A DNA stretch of 64,000 nucleotides from Sphingobium jiangsuense (GCF_014196495.1 NZ_JACIDT010000001.1:372001-436000), one strand, 5' to 3'; shown: positions 1-8,071, counted from the first letter of the stretch. A program made the numbers and translations. The notes: a model not told the origin generated them from the letters alone.

Positions 1-1
1 G

Positions 2-667
2 CAGGCGGCGGAACCGGCGATCACCAGCCGCGCCCAGATCGAGGAGATCGTGCGCGACTATATATTGGAGCATCCCGAAATCCTGCCGCAGGCGATGGAG
101 CGGCTGCAGGCCAAACGCGTCGGCGCCGTCATCGACAGCAAGCGCGGCGAGATCGAAACGCCCTTTGCCGGGGCGTGGGAAGGCGCGCAGAACGGCGACA
201 TCGTGCTGGTCGAATTCTTCGACTATGCCTGCGGCTATTGCCGCGCCTCGCTGCCCGACATCACCAGGCTGGTGGGCGAGGACAAGAAGGTGAAGGTCGT
301 CTATCGCGAGTTGCCGATCCTGTCGGAGGAAAGCAACGCGGCGGCCCATGTCTCGCTGCTCGCCGCCGAGCGCAACCTGTATATGCCGTTCCACAAGGCG
401 CTCTACGCCGCCGGGCAGGTGACGCGCGAGACGATCCTGAAGGCGGCCGCCAGCGTCGGCATCGACCGCAAGGCCGCCGAGGCCGCGATCGCCGACAAGC
501 GCTATGCCGCCGAGATCGAGAAGAATGTCCGCCTCGCCCAGGCGCTGGGCGCGAGCGGCACCCCCACTTTCGTCGTCGGCGGACAGGTGCTGGGGGGCGC
601 GGTCGGCTATGACGGGCTGAAGAAGGCAGTGGCCGAGGAACGCGCGAAGGCGAAACCGGCGACATAA
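2..667 (+). CDS. DsbA-family thiol:disulfide oxidoreductase, 5' partial
   Basis: The open frame runs in from the left edge, so the start and any signal peptide lie outside the window; GTG at 50 is only an internal codon. The thioredoxin active site C-G-Y-C is encoded at 230-241, preceded by FFDYA, and a cis-Pro loop GTPTF follows near 560, with the helical insertion of DsbA proteins in between. Proteins of this family (DsbA/Com1-like) oxidise or isomerise disulfides in the periplasm. The C-terminus is lysine- and alanine-rich. The family is clear; the exact substrate and the missing N-terminus cannot be judged. Confidence 0.85.
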   Translation, partial: QAAEPAITSRAQIEEIVRDYILEHPEILPQAMERLQAKRVGAVIDSKRGEIETPFAGAWEGAQNGDIVLVEFFDYACGYCRASLPDITRLVGEDKKVKVVYRELPILSEESNAAAHVSLLAAERNLYMPFHKALYAAGQVTRETILKAAASVGIDRKAAEAAIADKRYAAEIEKNVRLAQALGASGTPTFVVGGQVLGGAVGYDGLKKAVAEERAKAKPAT

Positions 668-707
668 ACGCACGACGATCGGCCTTTCACCGCCGCCGGC
701 GCGATCC

Positions 708-713
708 TATATC
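708..713 (+). promoter_or_regulatory. Candidate -10 box directly before the DUF4186 gene
   Basis: TATATC lies exactly 6 nt before the ATG at 720, with TTTCAC at 685-690 as a possible -35 (17-nt spacer). No Shine-Dalgarno sequence is visible between them. If this is the promoter, the transcript would start at or within a nucleotide or two of the start codon. Inferred from spacing only. Confidence 0.4.
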
Positions 714-719
714 CCCGCC

Positions 720-1094
720 ATGGCTTCCCCGCCGGACGATCTGTGGGCGAGCCTCGCCCGTTCCCCGTTCCGCAGCCGTTTCCGGCTGGGGCCGAAGGAG
801 CGCGCCTGTTATCGCGACAAGGGCGCGGAGAGGATCAGCAGCCACGCCGCCGATTTCATCGCCAAACGGCTCGCCCCGGCCCATCCGGCAAAGGACGGGC
901 GGCAGACGCCGATGCGCGGCCATCCGGTGTTCATCGCCCAGCACGCCACCGCCACCTGCTGCCGCACCTGCCTGCGCAAATGGCACGGCATCGCGGAAGG
1001 ACGCCCGCTCGGCCCGGAGGAGCAGGAGCGGATCGTCGCCATCATCATGGAGTGGCTGGATCGCCAACAGGGGGCGCCCGACCCGCGCGGCTGA
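720..1094 (+). CDS. DUF4186 family protein
   Basis: The 124-residue protein matches my recollection of DUF4186 along its whole length, with the conserved blocks HAADFIAKRLAPA, QTPMRGHPVFIAQHATATCC and KWHGI. Two adjacent cysteines plus a third (CCRTC, residues about 80-84) and several histidines suggest metal binding, but the molecular function of the family is not known to me. It appears to be a single-gene unit between the DsbA-like gene and convergent bamE. The start is chosen at the only ATG before the conserved region; no ribosome binding site is seen and a -10-like box is 6 nt away. Confidence 0.8.
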   Translation: MASPPDDLWASLARSPFRSRFRLGPKERACYRDKGAERISSHAADFIAKRLAPAHPAKDGRQTPMRGHPVFIAQHATATCCRTCLRKWHGIAEGRPLGPEEQERIVAIIMEWLDRQQGAPDPRG

Positions 1095-1129
1095 AACCCG
1101 CGCGGGTCCGACCGGATCGGTTCGCGCTC

Positions 1130-1612
1130 TCAGTTCGCCGTGCCGCTGCCCGGCGCGCCACCGGCCCCGGCCGCGCCCACCGCGCCGATATTGCCGAAGA
1201 TTTCCTGCAACAGCGTGCGCTGGCGGCCCAGCGTCGGCGTCGAGCCGTCCTTGGGCGATATCCTGGCGATGGCGCTCGCGTCGCGCTTGTCGATGGAGAT
1301 CACATTGCCCGCGCCGTCGAACTGCACGCGCACGATTTCCTGCTTGGCGACCTTCGGGTTGGAAAAGGCGAGCTGCTTCATGTCGCGCGCGACATAATAC
1401 CAGTCCTGCTGGCCGAATTCGCTGACGAAGGTCGGGCGGCCCAGCGTGCCTTCGACCGAGGCGCGGTTGTCTGTGCCCGGCTGGATCGAATCGACCAGCA
1501 GATTGTCGACCAGATAGCCCTGATGGGTACGGATACGCGTACATCCCGACATCGCCATCGCTGCCACCGACAGCGCAAGAAGGACGGAAAGGCGCTTGTT
1601 CGGGAAACCCAT
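1130..1612 (-). CDS. bamE: Outer membrane protein assembly factor BamE (SmpA/OmlA)
   Basis: This is a 160-residue lipoprotein of the BAM complex, which inserts beta-barrel proteins in the outer membrane. The N-terminus has a signal peptide with a lipobox ending in MSGC (Cys24). The SmpA/OmlA fold follows, with the conserved stretches GTLGRPTF and DWYYVARD and a short beta strand where VQFD precedes the family's variable end. The C-terminus carries a Gly/Ala-rich tail. The ATG at 1612 is preferred over an upstream in-frame start because GGAG lies about 8 nt before it and it gives a proper signal peptide. It is divergent from the CBP3-like gene. Confidence 0.9.
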   Translation of the reverse strand: MGFPNKRLSVLLALSVAAMAMSGCTRIRTHQGYLVDNLLVDSIQPGTDNRASVEGTLGRPTFVSEFGQQDWYYVARDMKQLAFSNPKVAKQEIVRVQFDGAGNVISIDKRDASAIARISPKDGSTPTLGRQRTLLQEIFGNIGAVGAAGAGGAPGSGTAN

Positions 1613-1728
1613 TCTATTCTCCAACGGACCATCTTCATCGCGCCGCGCGCCGATGACGGGCCACGGCCTGCGGCCATCATCGCTGCCCAAAGTCATTGCA
1701 TTGCGAACGCGGGTCCATCAATATGGGA

Positions 1729-1746
1729 TTGTGCGGCCCCGCACAA
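1729..1746. promoter_or_regulatory. Perfect palindrome between bamE and the CBP3-like gene
   Basis: TTGTGCGG and CCGCACAA are perfect 8-bp arms separated by 2 nt. It lies in the 195-bp divergent intergenic region, 117 nt before bamE's start and 62 nt before the CBP3-like start. A protein operator or a short hairpin is possible; I do not recognise the site. Confidence 0.45.
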
Positions 1747-1807
1747 GCATAGACAGGCGGCCGCCCGACAACCAGGTCGCGCCCAAGGAAAGGTCATCAT
1801 TTCGTCA

Positions 1808-2326
1808 ATGTCCCTGCTCGATCGCCTGTTTCGCCGTCCCGATCCCAAGGGCATGATGGCCCCGCTCTATCATGCGGTGGTCGCGCGCGGACGGGCGGTG
1901 CACTGGTATGTCGAGGGCGCGGTGCCGGATACGCTCGACGGGCGGTTCGACATGATCGCCGCCATCCTCAGCCTGGTGCTGATGCGGCTGGAGGAGGCGG
2001 ACAGGCGACAGGAAAGCGTCTGGCTGACCGAATTGTTCATCGACGACATGGAAGGGCAGCTGCGCCAGATCGGCGTCGGCGACGTGGTGGTCGGCAAGCA
2101 TGTCGGCCGCATGGTCAGCGCGCTGGGCGGGCGTCTGTGCGCCTATCGCGAGGCGCTGGCCGGGGAGGACGGCGACCTGCGCGGCGCGCTCGCCCGCAAC
2201 CTCTATCGCGGCGAGCCGGTGGACGATGCGGCGCTGGCCGATGTGGAAAGCCGGTTGCGCGCCTTCCACCGGGCGCTTGGGACCGTCGCGCCCGAAACGC
2301 TGATCGAGGGACATCTGCCGTCATGA
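1808..2326 (+). CDS. Ubiquinol-cytochrome c chaperone (CBP3/UQCC1-like) family protein
   Basis: The 172-residue protein resembles the ubiquinol-cytochrome c chaperone domain shared with mitochondrial CBP3. The typical features are an early YHAVVARGR segment, a helix FDMIAAILSLVLMRL, and the block LFIDDMEGQLRQIGVGD followed by VGKHVGRMVSALGGRL. In mitochondria the family assists cytochrome b / bc1 complex assembly, and a similar role at the inner membrane is inferred here. AAGGAAAGG lies about 15 nt before the chosen ATG. The stop overlaps the start of the following DUF177 gene by 4 bp, so the pair is probably translated together. Confidence 0.82.
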   Translation: MSLLDRLFRRPDPKGMMAPLYHAVVARGRAVHWYVEGAVPDTLDGRFDMIAAILSLVLMRLEEADRRQESVWLTELFIDDMEGQLRQIGVGDVVVGKHVGRMVSALGGRLCAYREALAGEDGDLRGALARNLYRGEPVDDAALADVESRLRAFHRALGTVAPETLIEGHLPS

Positions 2327-2880
2327 CCGCCGCGCGCGAATTTTCCCACCCCGAATTTTCCCACATCGTCCGGCTGGACGCGATCGGGCGACTCGACTGG
2401 CCCGCGCATGTCGAGGCCGACGAGACGCAGCGCGCGGCGCTGGCCGCCCGCTTCGGCTTCGCCTCGCTCGACCTGCTGGAGGCGGATTTCAGCATGGACC
2501 GCAACGGCGCTACGGTGATGGCGACCGGATCGATCCGCGCCCGCCTCGCCCAGCCCTGCATCGCGACCGGCGAGCCGGTGGCCGAGGAGGTGCGCGAGGA
2601 ATTTACGATTCGCTTCCTGCCCGAGGAAAGCGGCGGCGGCGCGGAGGCCGACCCGCATGCGGAGATAGAGCTGGACGCCGACGAATGCGACACGCTGAGC
2701 TATAGCGGCGAGCGCATCGACATGGGCGAGGCGATCGCCGAGACGCTGGCGCTGGCGGTCAACCCCTATCCCCGCAGCCCGGACGCCGACCGCTTTCTGC
2801 GCGAGGCGGGCGTGCTGAGCGAGGATCAGGCCGGGCCGTTCGCGGCGCTGGCCGCGCTCAAGGGCAAATTGGGGTCCTGA
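2323..2880 (+). CDS. YceD/DUF177 family protein
   Basis: The 185-residue acidic protein belongs to the DUF177 (YceD) family. The family core is visible as RARLAQPCIATGEPV followed by a beta segment (EEFTIRFLP), an acidic insertion and the block DMGEAIAETLALAVNPYPR. Family members are linked to 23S rRNA maturation and are usually next to rpmF; here the neighbour is dinB instead. Its ATG overlaps the preceding stop (ATGA), indicating translational coupling to the CBP3-like gene. Function beyond family membership is not evident. Confidence 0.85.
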   Translation: MTAAREFSHPEFSHIVRLDAIGRLDWPAHVEADETQRAALAARFGFASLDLLEADFSMDRNGATVMATGSIRARLAQPCIATGEPVAEEVREEFTIRFLPEESGGGAEADPHAEIELDADECDTLSYSGERIDMGEAIAETLALAVNPYPRSPDADRFLREAGVLSEDQAGPFAALAALKGKLGS

Positions 2881-2893
2881 CGACCGGGCAATT

Positions 2894-2908
2894 GTTCCCC
2901 TTTTGTTC
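2894..2908. promoter_or_regulatory. LexA SOS box (GTTC-N7-GTTC) at dinB
   Basis: GTTC at 2894-2897 and GTTC at 2905-2908 are separated by exactly 7 nt, the direct-repeat LexA site of alphaproteobacteria. The second half overlaps a possible -35 (TTGTTC, 2903-2908), and TATAGA at 2924-2929 is the likely -10. LexA bound here would block RNA polymerase at dinB. Confidence 0.85.
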
Positions 2909-2935
2909 AAGAAGGGCAGGCGCTATAGAGGACGC

Positions 2936-4069
2936 ATGGACTCTGACACGCTGGATTCCGACGCGCCCGCCGCCCCGCGCAAGATCATCCATATCGACAT
3001 GGATGCCTTCTATGCGTCGGTCGAGCAGCGCGACAATCCCGAACTGCGCGGCAAGCCGCTCGCCGTGGGCGGCGCGGGCGTGCGCGGGGTGGTGGCGGCG
3101 GCCAGCTACGAGGCGCGGACCTTCGGCGTGCGCTCGGCCATGCCGGGCAGCAGGGCGCGGCGGCTCTGCCCCGACCTGATCTTCGTGCCGCCGCGCTTCG
3201 ACGCCTATCGCGCGGTGTCGGAACAGATTCACGGCATCTTCCGCCGCTTCACCGACATCATCCAGCCGCTGTCGCTGGACGAGGCCTATCTCGACGTGAC
3301 GCGCAACCGGCCGGGGATCGTGTCGGCCACCTATATCGCCGAGGAAATCCGCCGGATGATCCGCGAGGAAACCGGCCTCACCGCCTCGGCCGGGGTATCG
3401 TACAACAAGCTGCTGGCGAAGCTGGCTTCGGACCAGAACAAGCCCGACGGCCTGTGCGTCGTCCCACCGGAGGAAGGCCCGGCGTTCATCGCGAAGATGC
3501 CGGTGTCGCGCATTCACGGCATCGGCCCCGTCACCGCGCGGCGGATGAAGGAAATGGGGATAGAGACGGGCGCGGATCTGCGCGCACGCGACCTCGCCTT
3601 TCTCCAGCACCATTTCGGCAAGGCGGCGCGCTTCTATCATGGCGCGGCGCGCGGCATCGACGAGCGGCCGGTGGACGAGAACCGCATCCGCAAGTCGATC
3701 AGCGTCGAGGATACGTTCGAGACGGACCTGCGCGACCCGTCGGAGCTGGACGCCGCGCTGACCCCGATCATCGACCGGCTGTGGAAGCGGATGGAAAAGG
3801 CGGGGAGTTCCGGCCGCACCATCACGCTCAAGATCAAATATAATGACTTCGCGATCATCACCCGCTCGCTCAGCCTGCCCGGCCCCATCGCCGCGCGGGA
3901 GGTGCTGGAAACGAACGGGCGCGCGCTGCTCGCCCGCCAATGCCCGGTGCCCAGGGGCGTGCGGCTGCTGGGACTGGGCGTCCACAATCTGGCTGCGGAG
4001 GACAGCGACCGCCCCGCGCGCCCGGCGAAGAACGAGGCCGCCGCGCGGCAACTCAGCCTCGCATTATAG
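2936..4069 (+). CDS. dinB: DNA polymerase IV (Y-family translesion polymerase)
   Basis: This 377-residue Y-family polymerase performs error-prone translesion synthesis. The motif HIDMDAFYASVE (residues about 19-30) gives the first metal-binding Asp and the steric-gate region. SLDEAYLDVT carries the second catalytic Asp-Glu pair, and the SAGVSYNKLLAKLASD block and the helix-hairpin-helix IHGIGPVTARRM follow. The little-finger domain ends with LLGLGVHNL. The start at 2936 removes a dubious extension from TTG at 2903 that would run through the SOS box. GAGG lies 5 nt upstream. SOS control by LexA is strongly supported by the adjacent box. Confidence 0.95.
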   Translation: MDSDTLDSDAPAAPRKIIHIDMDAFYASVEQRDNPELRGKPLAVGGAGVRGVVAAASYEARTFGVRSAMPGSRARRLCPDLIFVPPRFDAYRAVSEQIHGIFRRFTDIIQPLSLDEAYLDVTRNRPGIVSATYIAEEIRRMIREETGLTASAGVSYNKLLAKLASDQNKPDGLCVVPPEEGPAFIAKMPVSRIHGIGPVTARRMKEMGIETGADLRARDLAFLQHHFGKAARFYHGAARGIDERPVDENRIRKSISVEDTFETDLRDPSELDAALTPIIDRLWKRMEKAGSSGRTITLKIKYNDFAIITRSLSLPGPIAAREVLETNGRALLARQCPVPRGVRLLGLGVHNLAAEDSDRPARPAKNEAAARQLSLAL

Positions 4070-4104
4070 AAGGCTGGCGGTGGCGGCCGCGTTGCTGTCT
4101 CGTC

Positions 4105-4124
4105 ATGCCAACGGAGACTGGCAT
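4105..4124. repeat. Short intergenic inverted repeat (ATGCCA/TGGCAT)
   Basis: ATGCCA at 4105-4110 and TGGCAT at 4119-4124 face each other across 8 nt, in the 164-bp gap between the convergent dinB and the next minus-strand gene. The same GTCATGCC/GGCAT theme recurs at 12.7 and 25.5 kb, so this looks like a decayed copy of a dispersed palindromic repeat. It may also help terminate transcription. Confidence 0.45.
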
Positions 4125-4233
4125 CTGTGCAACATGGCCAGCGGCTTCAGCCTGCGCCGGGGCGACGGATGGGGAGAGGCGTCTGCTCCCGCCCCCGATC
4201 AGCCATTTCGTCAGCAGGGCTACCTGACAGCCC

Positions 4234-4956
4234 TTACCGCGCAGGCGCCTGGGCCGCAGCGGACGCGCCGCCCAGCACTTCGGCGGCGGGCTTGTTGACC
4301 GCGTCGACGCTGCCGTCGGCGAGCATCGTCTTCGACAGCGAGACGGCTTCCGCCTTCACCGCCGCATCCTCGCTGGTCTGGCTCGCGCCGATCAGCGCGG
4401 AAAGGAGGAGGTTGCGGTTGGCCGCATCGGGCTGCGCCGCGACGAGCGCGCGCGCGACCGTCAGCGCTTCGGCATAGAGCGAGGCCGCCCCGGCCTTGTC
4501 CTGCTTCGACAGCTTCACATTGGCGACCTGCGTGGCAACGCTGGCCAATATCTTCTTGTTCGCGCTTTCGGCGGGCTTCGCCTGCACCACGGTGCGCCAA
4601 TGGGGGATGCTCTCCTCCAGCAGCGCGACGCCCTCGTCCGTCTTTTGCAGCGCGAGGTTCGCCGCCGCATTGGCGTAGAGGGCGTTGGCGAGGAAATTCA
4701 CATTGTCGATATTGCCCGGCTGGGCCTTCACCACATCGCGGATCGCCGGAAGGGCGGCGGCATAGCGGGTGGCGGCGGTGGCGTTGTCATTGGCCTGCTG
4801 CGCCTGTTGCGCGGCGTTGAAATCGGTGACGGCCTGGTTGAAGGCGGCGATCTGCTCCTGCGTCAGCGCGGGGGCGGCGTCAGCCTGCGCGGAGGCCTGC
4901 GCGAGCGCGGGCGCGCTGATGGATACAAGAAAGGCTGTCAGCAAGGCTCGGTACAT
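4234..4956 (-). CDS. Exported helical-repeat (TPR-like) protein, function unknown
   Basis: The 240-residue protein starts with a clear signal peptide (MYRALLTAFLVSISAPALAQA, cleavage after the Ala-Gln-Ala region). The mature part is almost entirely amphipathic helix, rich in Ala, Gln and Asn, with spacing like tetratricopeptide repeats: AAALPAIRDVVKAQPGN, LLEESIPHWRTVVQAKP and YAEALTVARALVAAQPD are successive helical pairs ending in a proline turn. I infer a periplasmic scaffold role only. The start at 4956 is chosen because AAGGA lies just upstream and it gives the signal peptide; longer in-frame starts do not. No operon partner is evident. Confidence 0.65.
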   Translation of the reverse strand: MYRALLTAFLVSISAPALAQASAQADAAPALTQEQIAAFNQAVTDFNAAQQAQQANDNATAATRYAAALPAIRDVVKAQPGNIDNVNFLANALYANAAANLALQKTDEGVALLEESIPHWRTVVQAKPAESANKKILASVATQVANVKLSKQDKAGAASLYAEALTVARALVAAQPDAANRNLLLSALIGASQTSEDAAVKAEAVSLSKTMLADGSVDAVNKPAAEVLGGASAAAQAPAR

Positions 4957-5278
4957 AAGGTCCTGTTCCTTCTCCGGCAATGCGGACGCGCGCCGGTAAA
5001 AGGGTGGACACACGACCGCTGGGTTGGGGAAATGGCGGAAAAGCGCCATCGGGCAAGCCTAATTCCCTGCCCCTGCCTGTCAACCCGCGCGCCGGAGCGG
5101 CCTCCGCGCCCGCCACGGGCCGGGGCGACGGCGCGGGACGCCCCGGAAAAAGGCGGATCATCGCGCCTTCCCGGCGCGCAATCGCAGCGCCTGCCCGCTG
5201 CCCAAGACGGGATACGCCGTGCCTAAACTCGGTCCGGATGAGCCGGGCGCAGGCTCTTTCCGCCCACGCCCGGCTGCA

Positions 5279-6043
5279 TCAGAATGGCAATATCCGCGAT
5301 TTCTCGGTGAATTTCATATAGCCCGCATTGATGCCAAGCCGCCAGCCGACGCCCAGCCGGATCGGGATCAGCACCACATTGCCGCGCCGCAAATAGGTCG
5401 CGGTGAAGCCGCCGACGATATAGGCCGTGCCCTCGACGGCGGGATAGCGCTTGAACAGGTCCTGCGAGTCATAAAGATTATAGACCAGCACGAACACCTT
5501 GGACGCATTGCCGCCGACATCGAAGCCGACCGACGGGCCGGTCCAGTAGACGTCGCGCGGCCCCTCGATCTTGTGGTTGAGCGTGCCCGATCCGTAGCGC
5601 AGGCCGACGATGAACGCGCCGGATGCCTCGCGCCCGGCGATATAGGCATTGGGCTCGCCCTGATCCTTCAATATCTTCTCGATGATGCCGGCCAGCCCTT
5701 CGGCGCCCTTGCCGAACACCCCTTCGGCCGCGCTCAGCACGTCGTCCTGCTGGTAGGAGGTGTTGGGATTGGGCGCCGCAGGCGCGGCCGTCGTCGCGGT
5801 GGGGGCGGCCGGATAGGCGGTCGAGGGCGTGCTGTAGGGATCGGGGGTGGAAGGGGCAGGCACCGGATCGACCGGCACGCTCGTCGTCCCGCCCTGCGGC
5901 GCGAGATCGGCGTCGATCGCCGTGTCCGGGTCCACCGTCCTGATCTGCGCGCCCGCCGGCGCCGCGCCCATGGAAAGGGCGGCCATGGCCATGATCGCCA
6001 TGCCGCCCGTCCTGCCGATCCATCTGCCGAAAATCGCGATCAT
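5279..6043 (-). CDS. DUF1134 family exported protein
   Basis: The protein has a signal peptide (cleavage near residue 32 after AGA) and a Pro/Ala/Thr-rich linker to about residue 90. The strongly conserved DUF1134 domain follows: EGVFGKGAEGLAGIIEKIL, GEPNAYIAGREASGAFIVG, YWTGPSVGFDVGGNASKVF and RLGVGWRLGINAGY. The family resembles SH3-like/YSC84-type lipid-associated domains, but its role is not established. ATG at 6043 is chosen because AGGACAGG lies immediately upstream; a GTG six codons earlier lacks this. It stands alone behind two hairpins that separate it from the corA-like gene. Confidence 0.85.
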   Translation of the reverse strand: MIAIFGRWIGRTGGMAIMAMAALSMGAAPAGAQIRTVDPDTAIDADLAPQGGTTSVPVDPVPAPSTPDPYSTPSTAYPAAPTATTAAPAAPNPNTSYQQDDVLSAAEGVFGKGAEGLAGIIEKILKDQGEPNAYIAGREASGAFIVGLRYGSGTLNHKIEGPRDVYWTGPSVGFDVGGNASKVFVLVYNLYDSQDLFKRYPAVEGTAYIVGGFTATYLRRGNVVLIPIRLGVGWRLGINAGYMKFTEKSRILPF

Positions 6044-6071
6044 CCACCTGTCCTCAGTCACTTTGCCGACA

Positions 6072-6107
6072 GAGCGGTGGACGATTGGATTGAATCGTCC
6101 ACCGCTC
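6072..6107. repeat. Perfect 14-bp hairpin upstream of the DUF1134 gene
   Basis: The arms at 6072-6085 and 6094-6107 are perfectly complementary over 14 bp (left arm GAGCGGTGGACGAT) around an 8-nt loop. The hairpin lies only 28 nt upstream of the DUF1134 start, so it falls in the leader or promoter of that gene. No T-tract follows, so a simple intrinsic terminator is unlikely. Confidence 0.6.
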
Positions 6108-6125
6108 CGTAAATCCCTGTTTCCC

Positions 6126-6168
6126 GCATTCCGCGAGCCGTCGGCCGTTCCGGCCGACTTCGGAATGC
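6126..6168. terminator. Interrupted hairpin behind the lysA-corA operon
   Basis: Outer arms GCATTCCG (6126-6133) and CGGAATGC (6161-6168) enclose inner arms GTCGGCC (6140-6146) and GGCCGAC (6152-6158). The structure lies in the 292-bp gap between the minus-strand CorA-like and DUF1134 genes and may terminate or protect the upstream transcript. No T-run is visible. The remainder of the gap shows nothing recognisable. Confidence 0.45.
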
Positions 6169-6335
6169 TCCAGCCTAGCTATTCCCGTGCCAGGATGAAA
6201 CAGCAATGAACGAACGGCGGCGCGAATCCTTTTTGCGGCGGGGCGCGGGGACGACGCTGACGGGAGAGGGGATTGGAGCAGACGTTCCTCCCCTTGGGGG
6301 AGGATTGCCGCAACCGACCCACCCCACCGCACGCG

Positions 6336-7292
6336 CTATTTCTGCAACCAGCGCGTCGCCTTGAACCAGACCGCCACCGCGCCGCCGGTCGCAAGGCAGA
6401 ACAGCACCACGCCCCAGAAGGCCCAGGGGCGATGCGCGAAGGGGATGCCGTCGACGTTCATGCCAAGCAGGCCGGTGACGAAGGTCAGCGGCAGGAAGAT
6501 CAGCGCGACCACGGCGAGGACCAGCGCCTGCCGGTTCATATGCTCGGCGCGCAGGTCGGTCAGCGCCTCGTGCACCAGCGCAGCGCGTTCCCGCACCGCC
6601 TCCAGTTCCTCGACCATGCGGGCGCAGCGGTCCGCCGCTTCCTGCAAATGCATGCGATCGTCCGGCTCCACCCAGCTTTCCTGCAAGGTCATCAGCCGTT
6701 CGAGCGCCTGCCGCTGCGGCGCGAGGAAGCGGCGATAGGCGATGGCGGTGGTGCGCAGTTCGGCGACGCGATAGCGCTCGCCGGTCTTGCCCTCGTCCAG
6801 CACGCTGCATTCGATGCTGTCGAGCGCGTCGCCCAGATCGGCGATTTCCGGGTCCAGCGCCTCGGTGATCTCGATCGCGGTGGCGGAAATCAGGTCGCCG
6901 GGGTCGGCGAACCGGCCGGACAGCATCTGCTCGACCAGCCGGTCGAAAATGCCGAGGCCGCGGTAAGACAGGCTGATCGCCAGCCGGCTCTGCGCCCAGA
7001 TGCGGATCGACACCAGCGGATCGCCGTCGATCGCGGACGGATCGCCGAGGCCGCGCATGTTGACCAGCGCGCCATGGCCGAAGGAGGCGCAGCGCGGGCG
7101 GGTTTCCTGCGCCTTCAGCGCCGCCAGCACCGGCGCGGGAATATGCGCGACCTGCGCGAGCAGGCCATCCACATCGTCGGCCGCGCCATCGAGGTGCAGC
7201 CAGACGAAATTGGCGATCTGCGCGACATCGGCGAAGTCGCGCGCGTCCCGCTCCCGCACCACATCGCCGACGCGGACGAAGAGGCGGCTCAT
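6336..7292 (-). CDS. CorA-family divalent cation transporter (ZntB-like)
   Basis: The 318-residue protein has the CorA layout: a long soluble N-terminal domain, an extended charged helix (about residues 150-250) and two C-terminal membrane helices. The first helix ends with the family signature GMN at about residue 283, followed by VDGIPFAHRPWAFW, as in ZntB-type members. The signature loop selects hydrated divalent cations (Mg2+, Co2+ or Zn2+); which ion cannot be told. Its ATG overlaps the stop of the siroheme synthase gene by 4 bp, so it is the last gene of the argH-lysA operon. Confidence 0.85.
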   Translation of the reverse strand: MSRLFVRVGDVVRERDARDFADVAQIANFVWLHLDGAADDVDGLLAQVAHIPAPVLAALKAQETRPRCASFGHGALVNMRGLGDPSAIDGDPLVSIRIWAQSRLAISLSYRGLGIFDRLVEQMLSGRFADPGDLISATAIEITEALDPEIADLGDALDSIECSVLDEGKTGERYRVAELRTTAIAYRRFLAPQRQALERLMTLQESWVEPDDRMHLQEAADRCARMVEELEAVRERAALVHEALTDLRAEHMNRQALVLAVVALIFLPLTFVTGLLGMNVDGIPFAHRPWAFWGVVLFCLATGGAVAVWFKATRWLQK

Positions 7293-8071
7293 GCGCGGCG
7301 GCCCTTGTGCAGCCACAGCGCCAGCCCCGGCCCCGCCCAGTCCGGCGCGCCGTCGCGCACCTCCCGCGCTGCGTCGGCGCGGGCGCGGTCGAGGATCGCG
7401 GGCGCGACATCGGCGGCATGGAATATATGGTCGGCCTGCCCCAGCAGCCGCGCGGCGCGCAGCGTCAGCTCGTCGGGGTCGTCGCAGAGCAGCGCGACCT
7501 CCTCCAGCCGCGCCGGCGCATCCTCGCCTGCCTGCCCGGCCAGCCAGCGCTCCACTCCGGCCGCATCGCCGCGGCCGAGCGGATCGAGCACGCCCCCTTC
7601 GGCCAGCGCCGCGTCGATCGCGCGCCGCCGCGCCGCCGCATCGGGCCAGCGTTCGCGCATGGCTCCGCGCGCCTTGCCCAGCGACGCCGCCAGCCCGCCC
7701 AGCACCGCGGGCAGCAGCGCCTCCAGCCGCTGCCGCAGCGCCTTGGCGAGGCCCGCCGACGCGCCGCCGGTGCCGATGGCGATCAGCACCGGATCGCGGT
7801 CCACTATCGCAGGCAAGGTGAAATCGCACAGCGCCGGGCGGTCCACCGCATTGACCAGCACACCGCGCGCCTTCAACCGGGCGATGGCGGCCCGCGCCTC
7901 GTCTTCATCCTCCAGCGCGACGATGGCGAGCACGGCATCCGCGCCCTCCTCGCCGCGCACATCGGCGCCCGCGCGGTCGAGCAGGCGGCGCTTGGCGCGC
8001 GCGGCCTCGCCATCGCCGAGCAGGATGACCGGCCGCCCCATGAGGTTCACGAAAAGCGGCAGGCTGTGCAT
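7289..8071 (-). CDS. Siroheme synthase (precorrin-2 dehydrogenase/ferrochelatase) with vestigial methylase end
   Basis: The first two thirds of this 260-residue protein match the Met8p/CysG N-terminal module. The NAD-binding loop is VILLGDGEAARAKRR, and NAVDRPALCDFTLPAIVDRDP and IAIGTGGASAGLAKALRQRLE are diagnostic blocks. This module oxidises precorrin-2 and inserts iron to make siroheme for sulfite or nitrite reductase. After residue about 205, the stretch LTLRAARLLGQADHIFHAADV looks like the start of the uroporphyrinogen-III methyltransferase domain of CysG, but that domain stops after about 50 residues. Methylation would need a separate enzyme. It is 5 nt downstream of lysA. Confidence 0.82.
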   Translation of the reverse strand: MHSLPLFVNLMGRPVILLGDGEAARAKRRLLDRAGADVRGEEGADAVLAIVALEDEDEARAAIARLKARGVLVNAVDRPALCDFTLPAIVDRDPVLIAIGTGGASAGLAKALRQRLEALLPAVLGGLAASLGKARGAMRERWPDAAARRRAIDAALAEGGVLDPLGRGDAAGVERWLAGQAGEDAPARLEEVALLCDDPDELTLRAARLLGQADHIFHAADVAPAILDRARADAAREVRDGAPDWAGPGLALWLHKGRRA

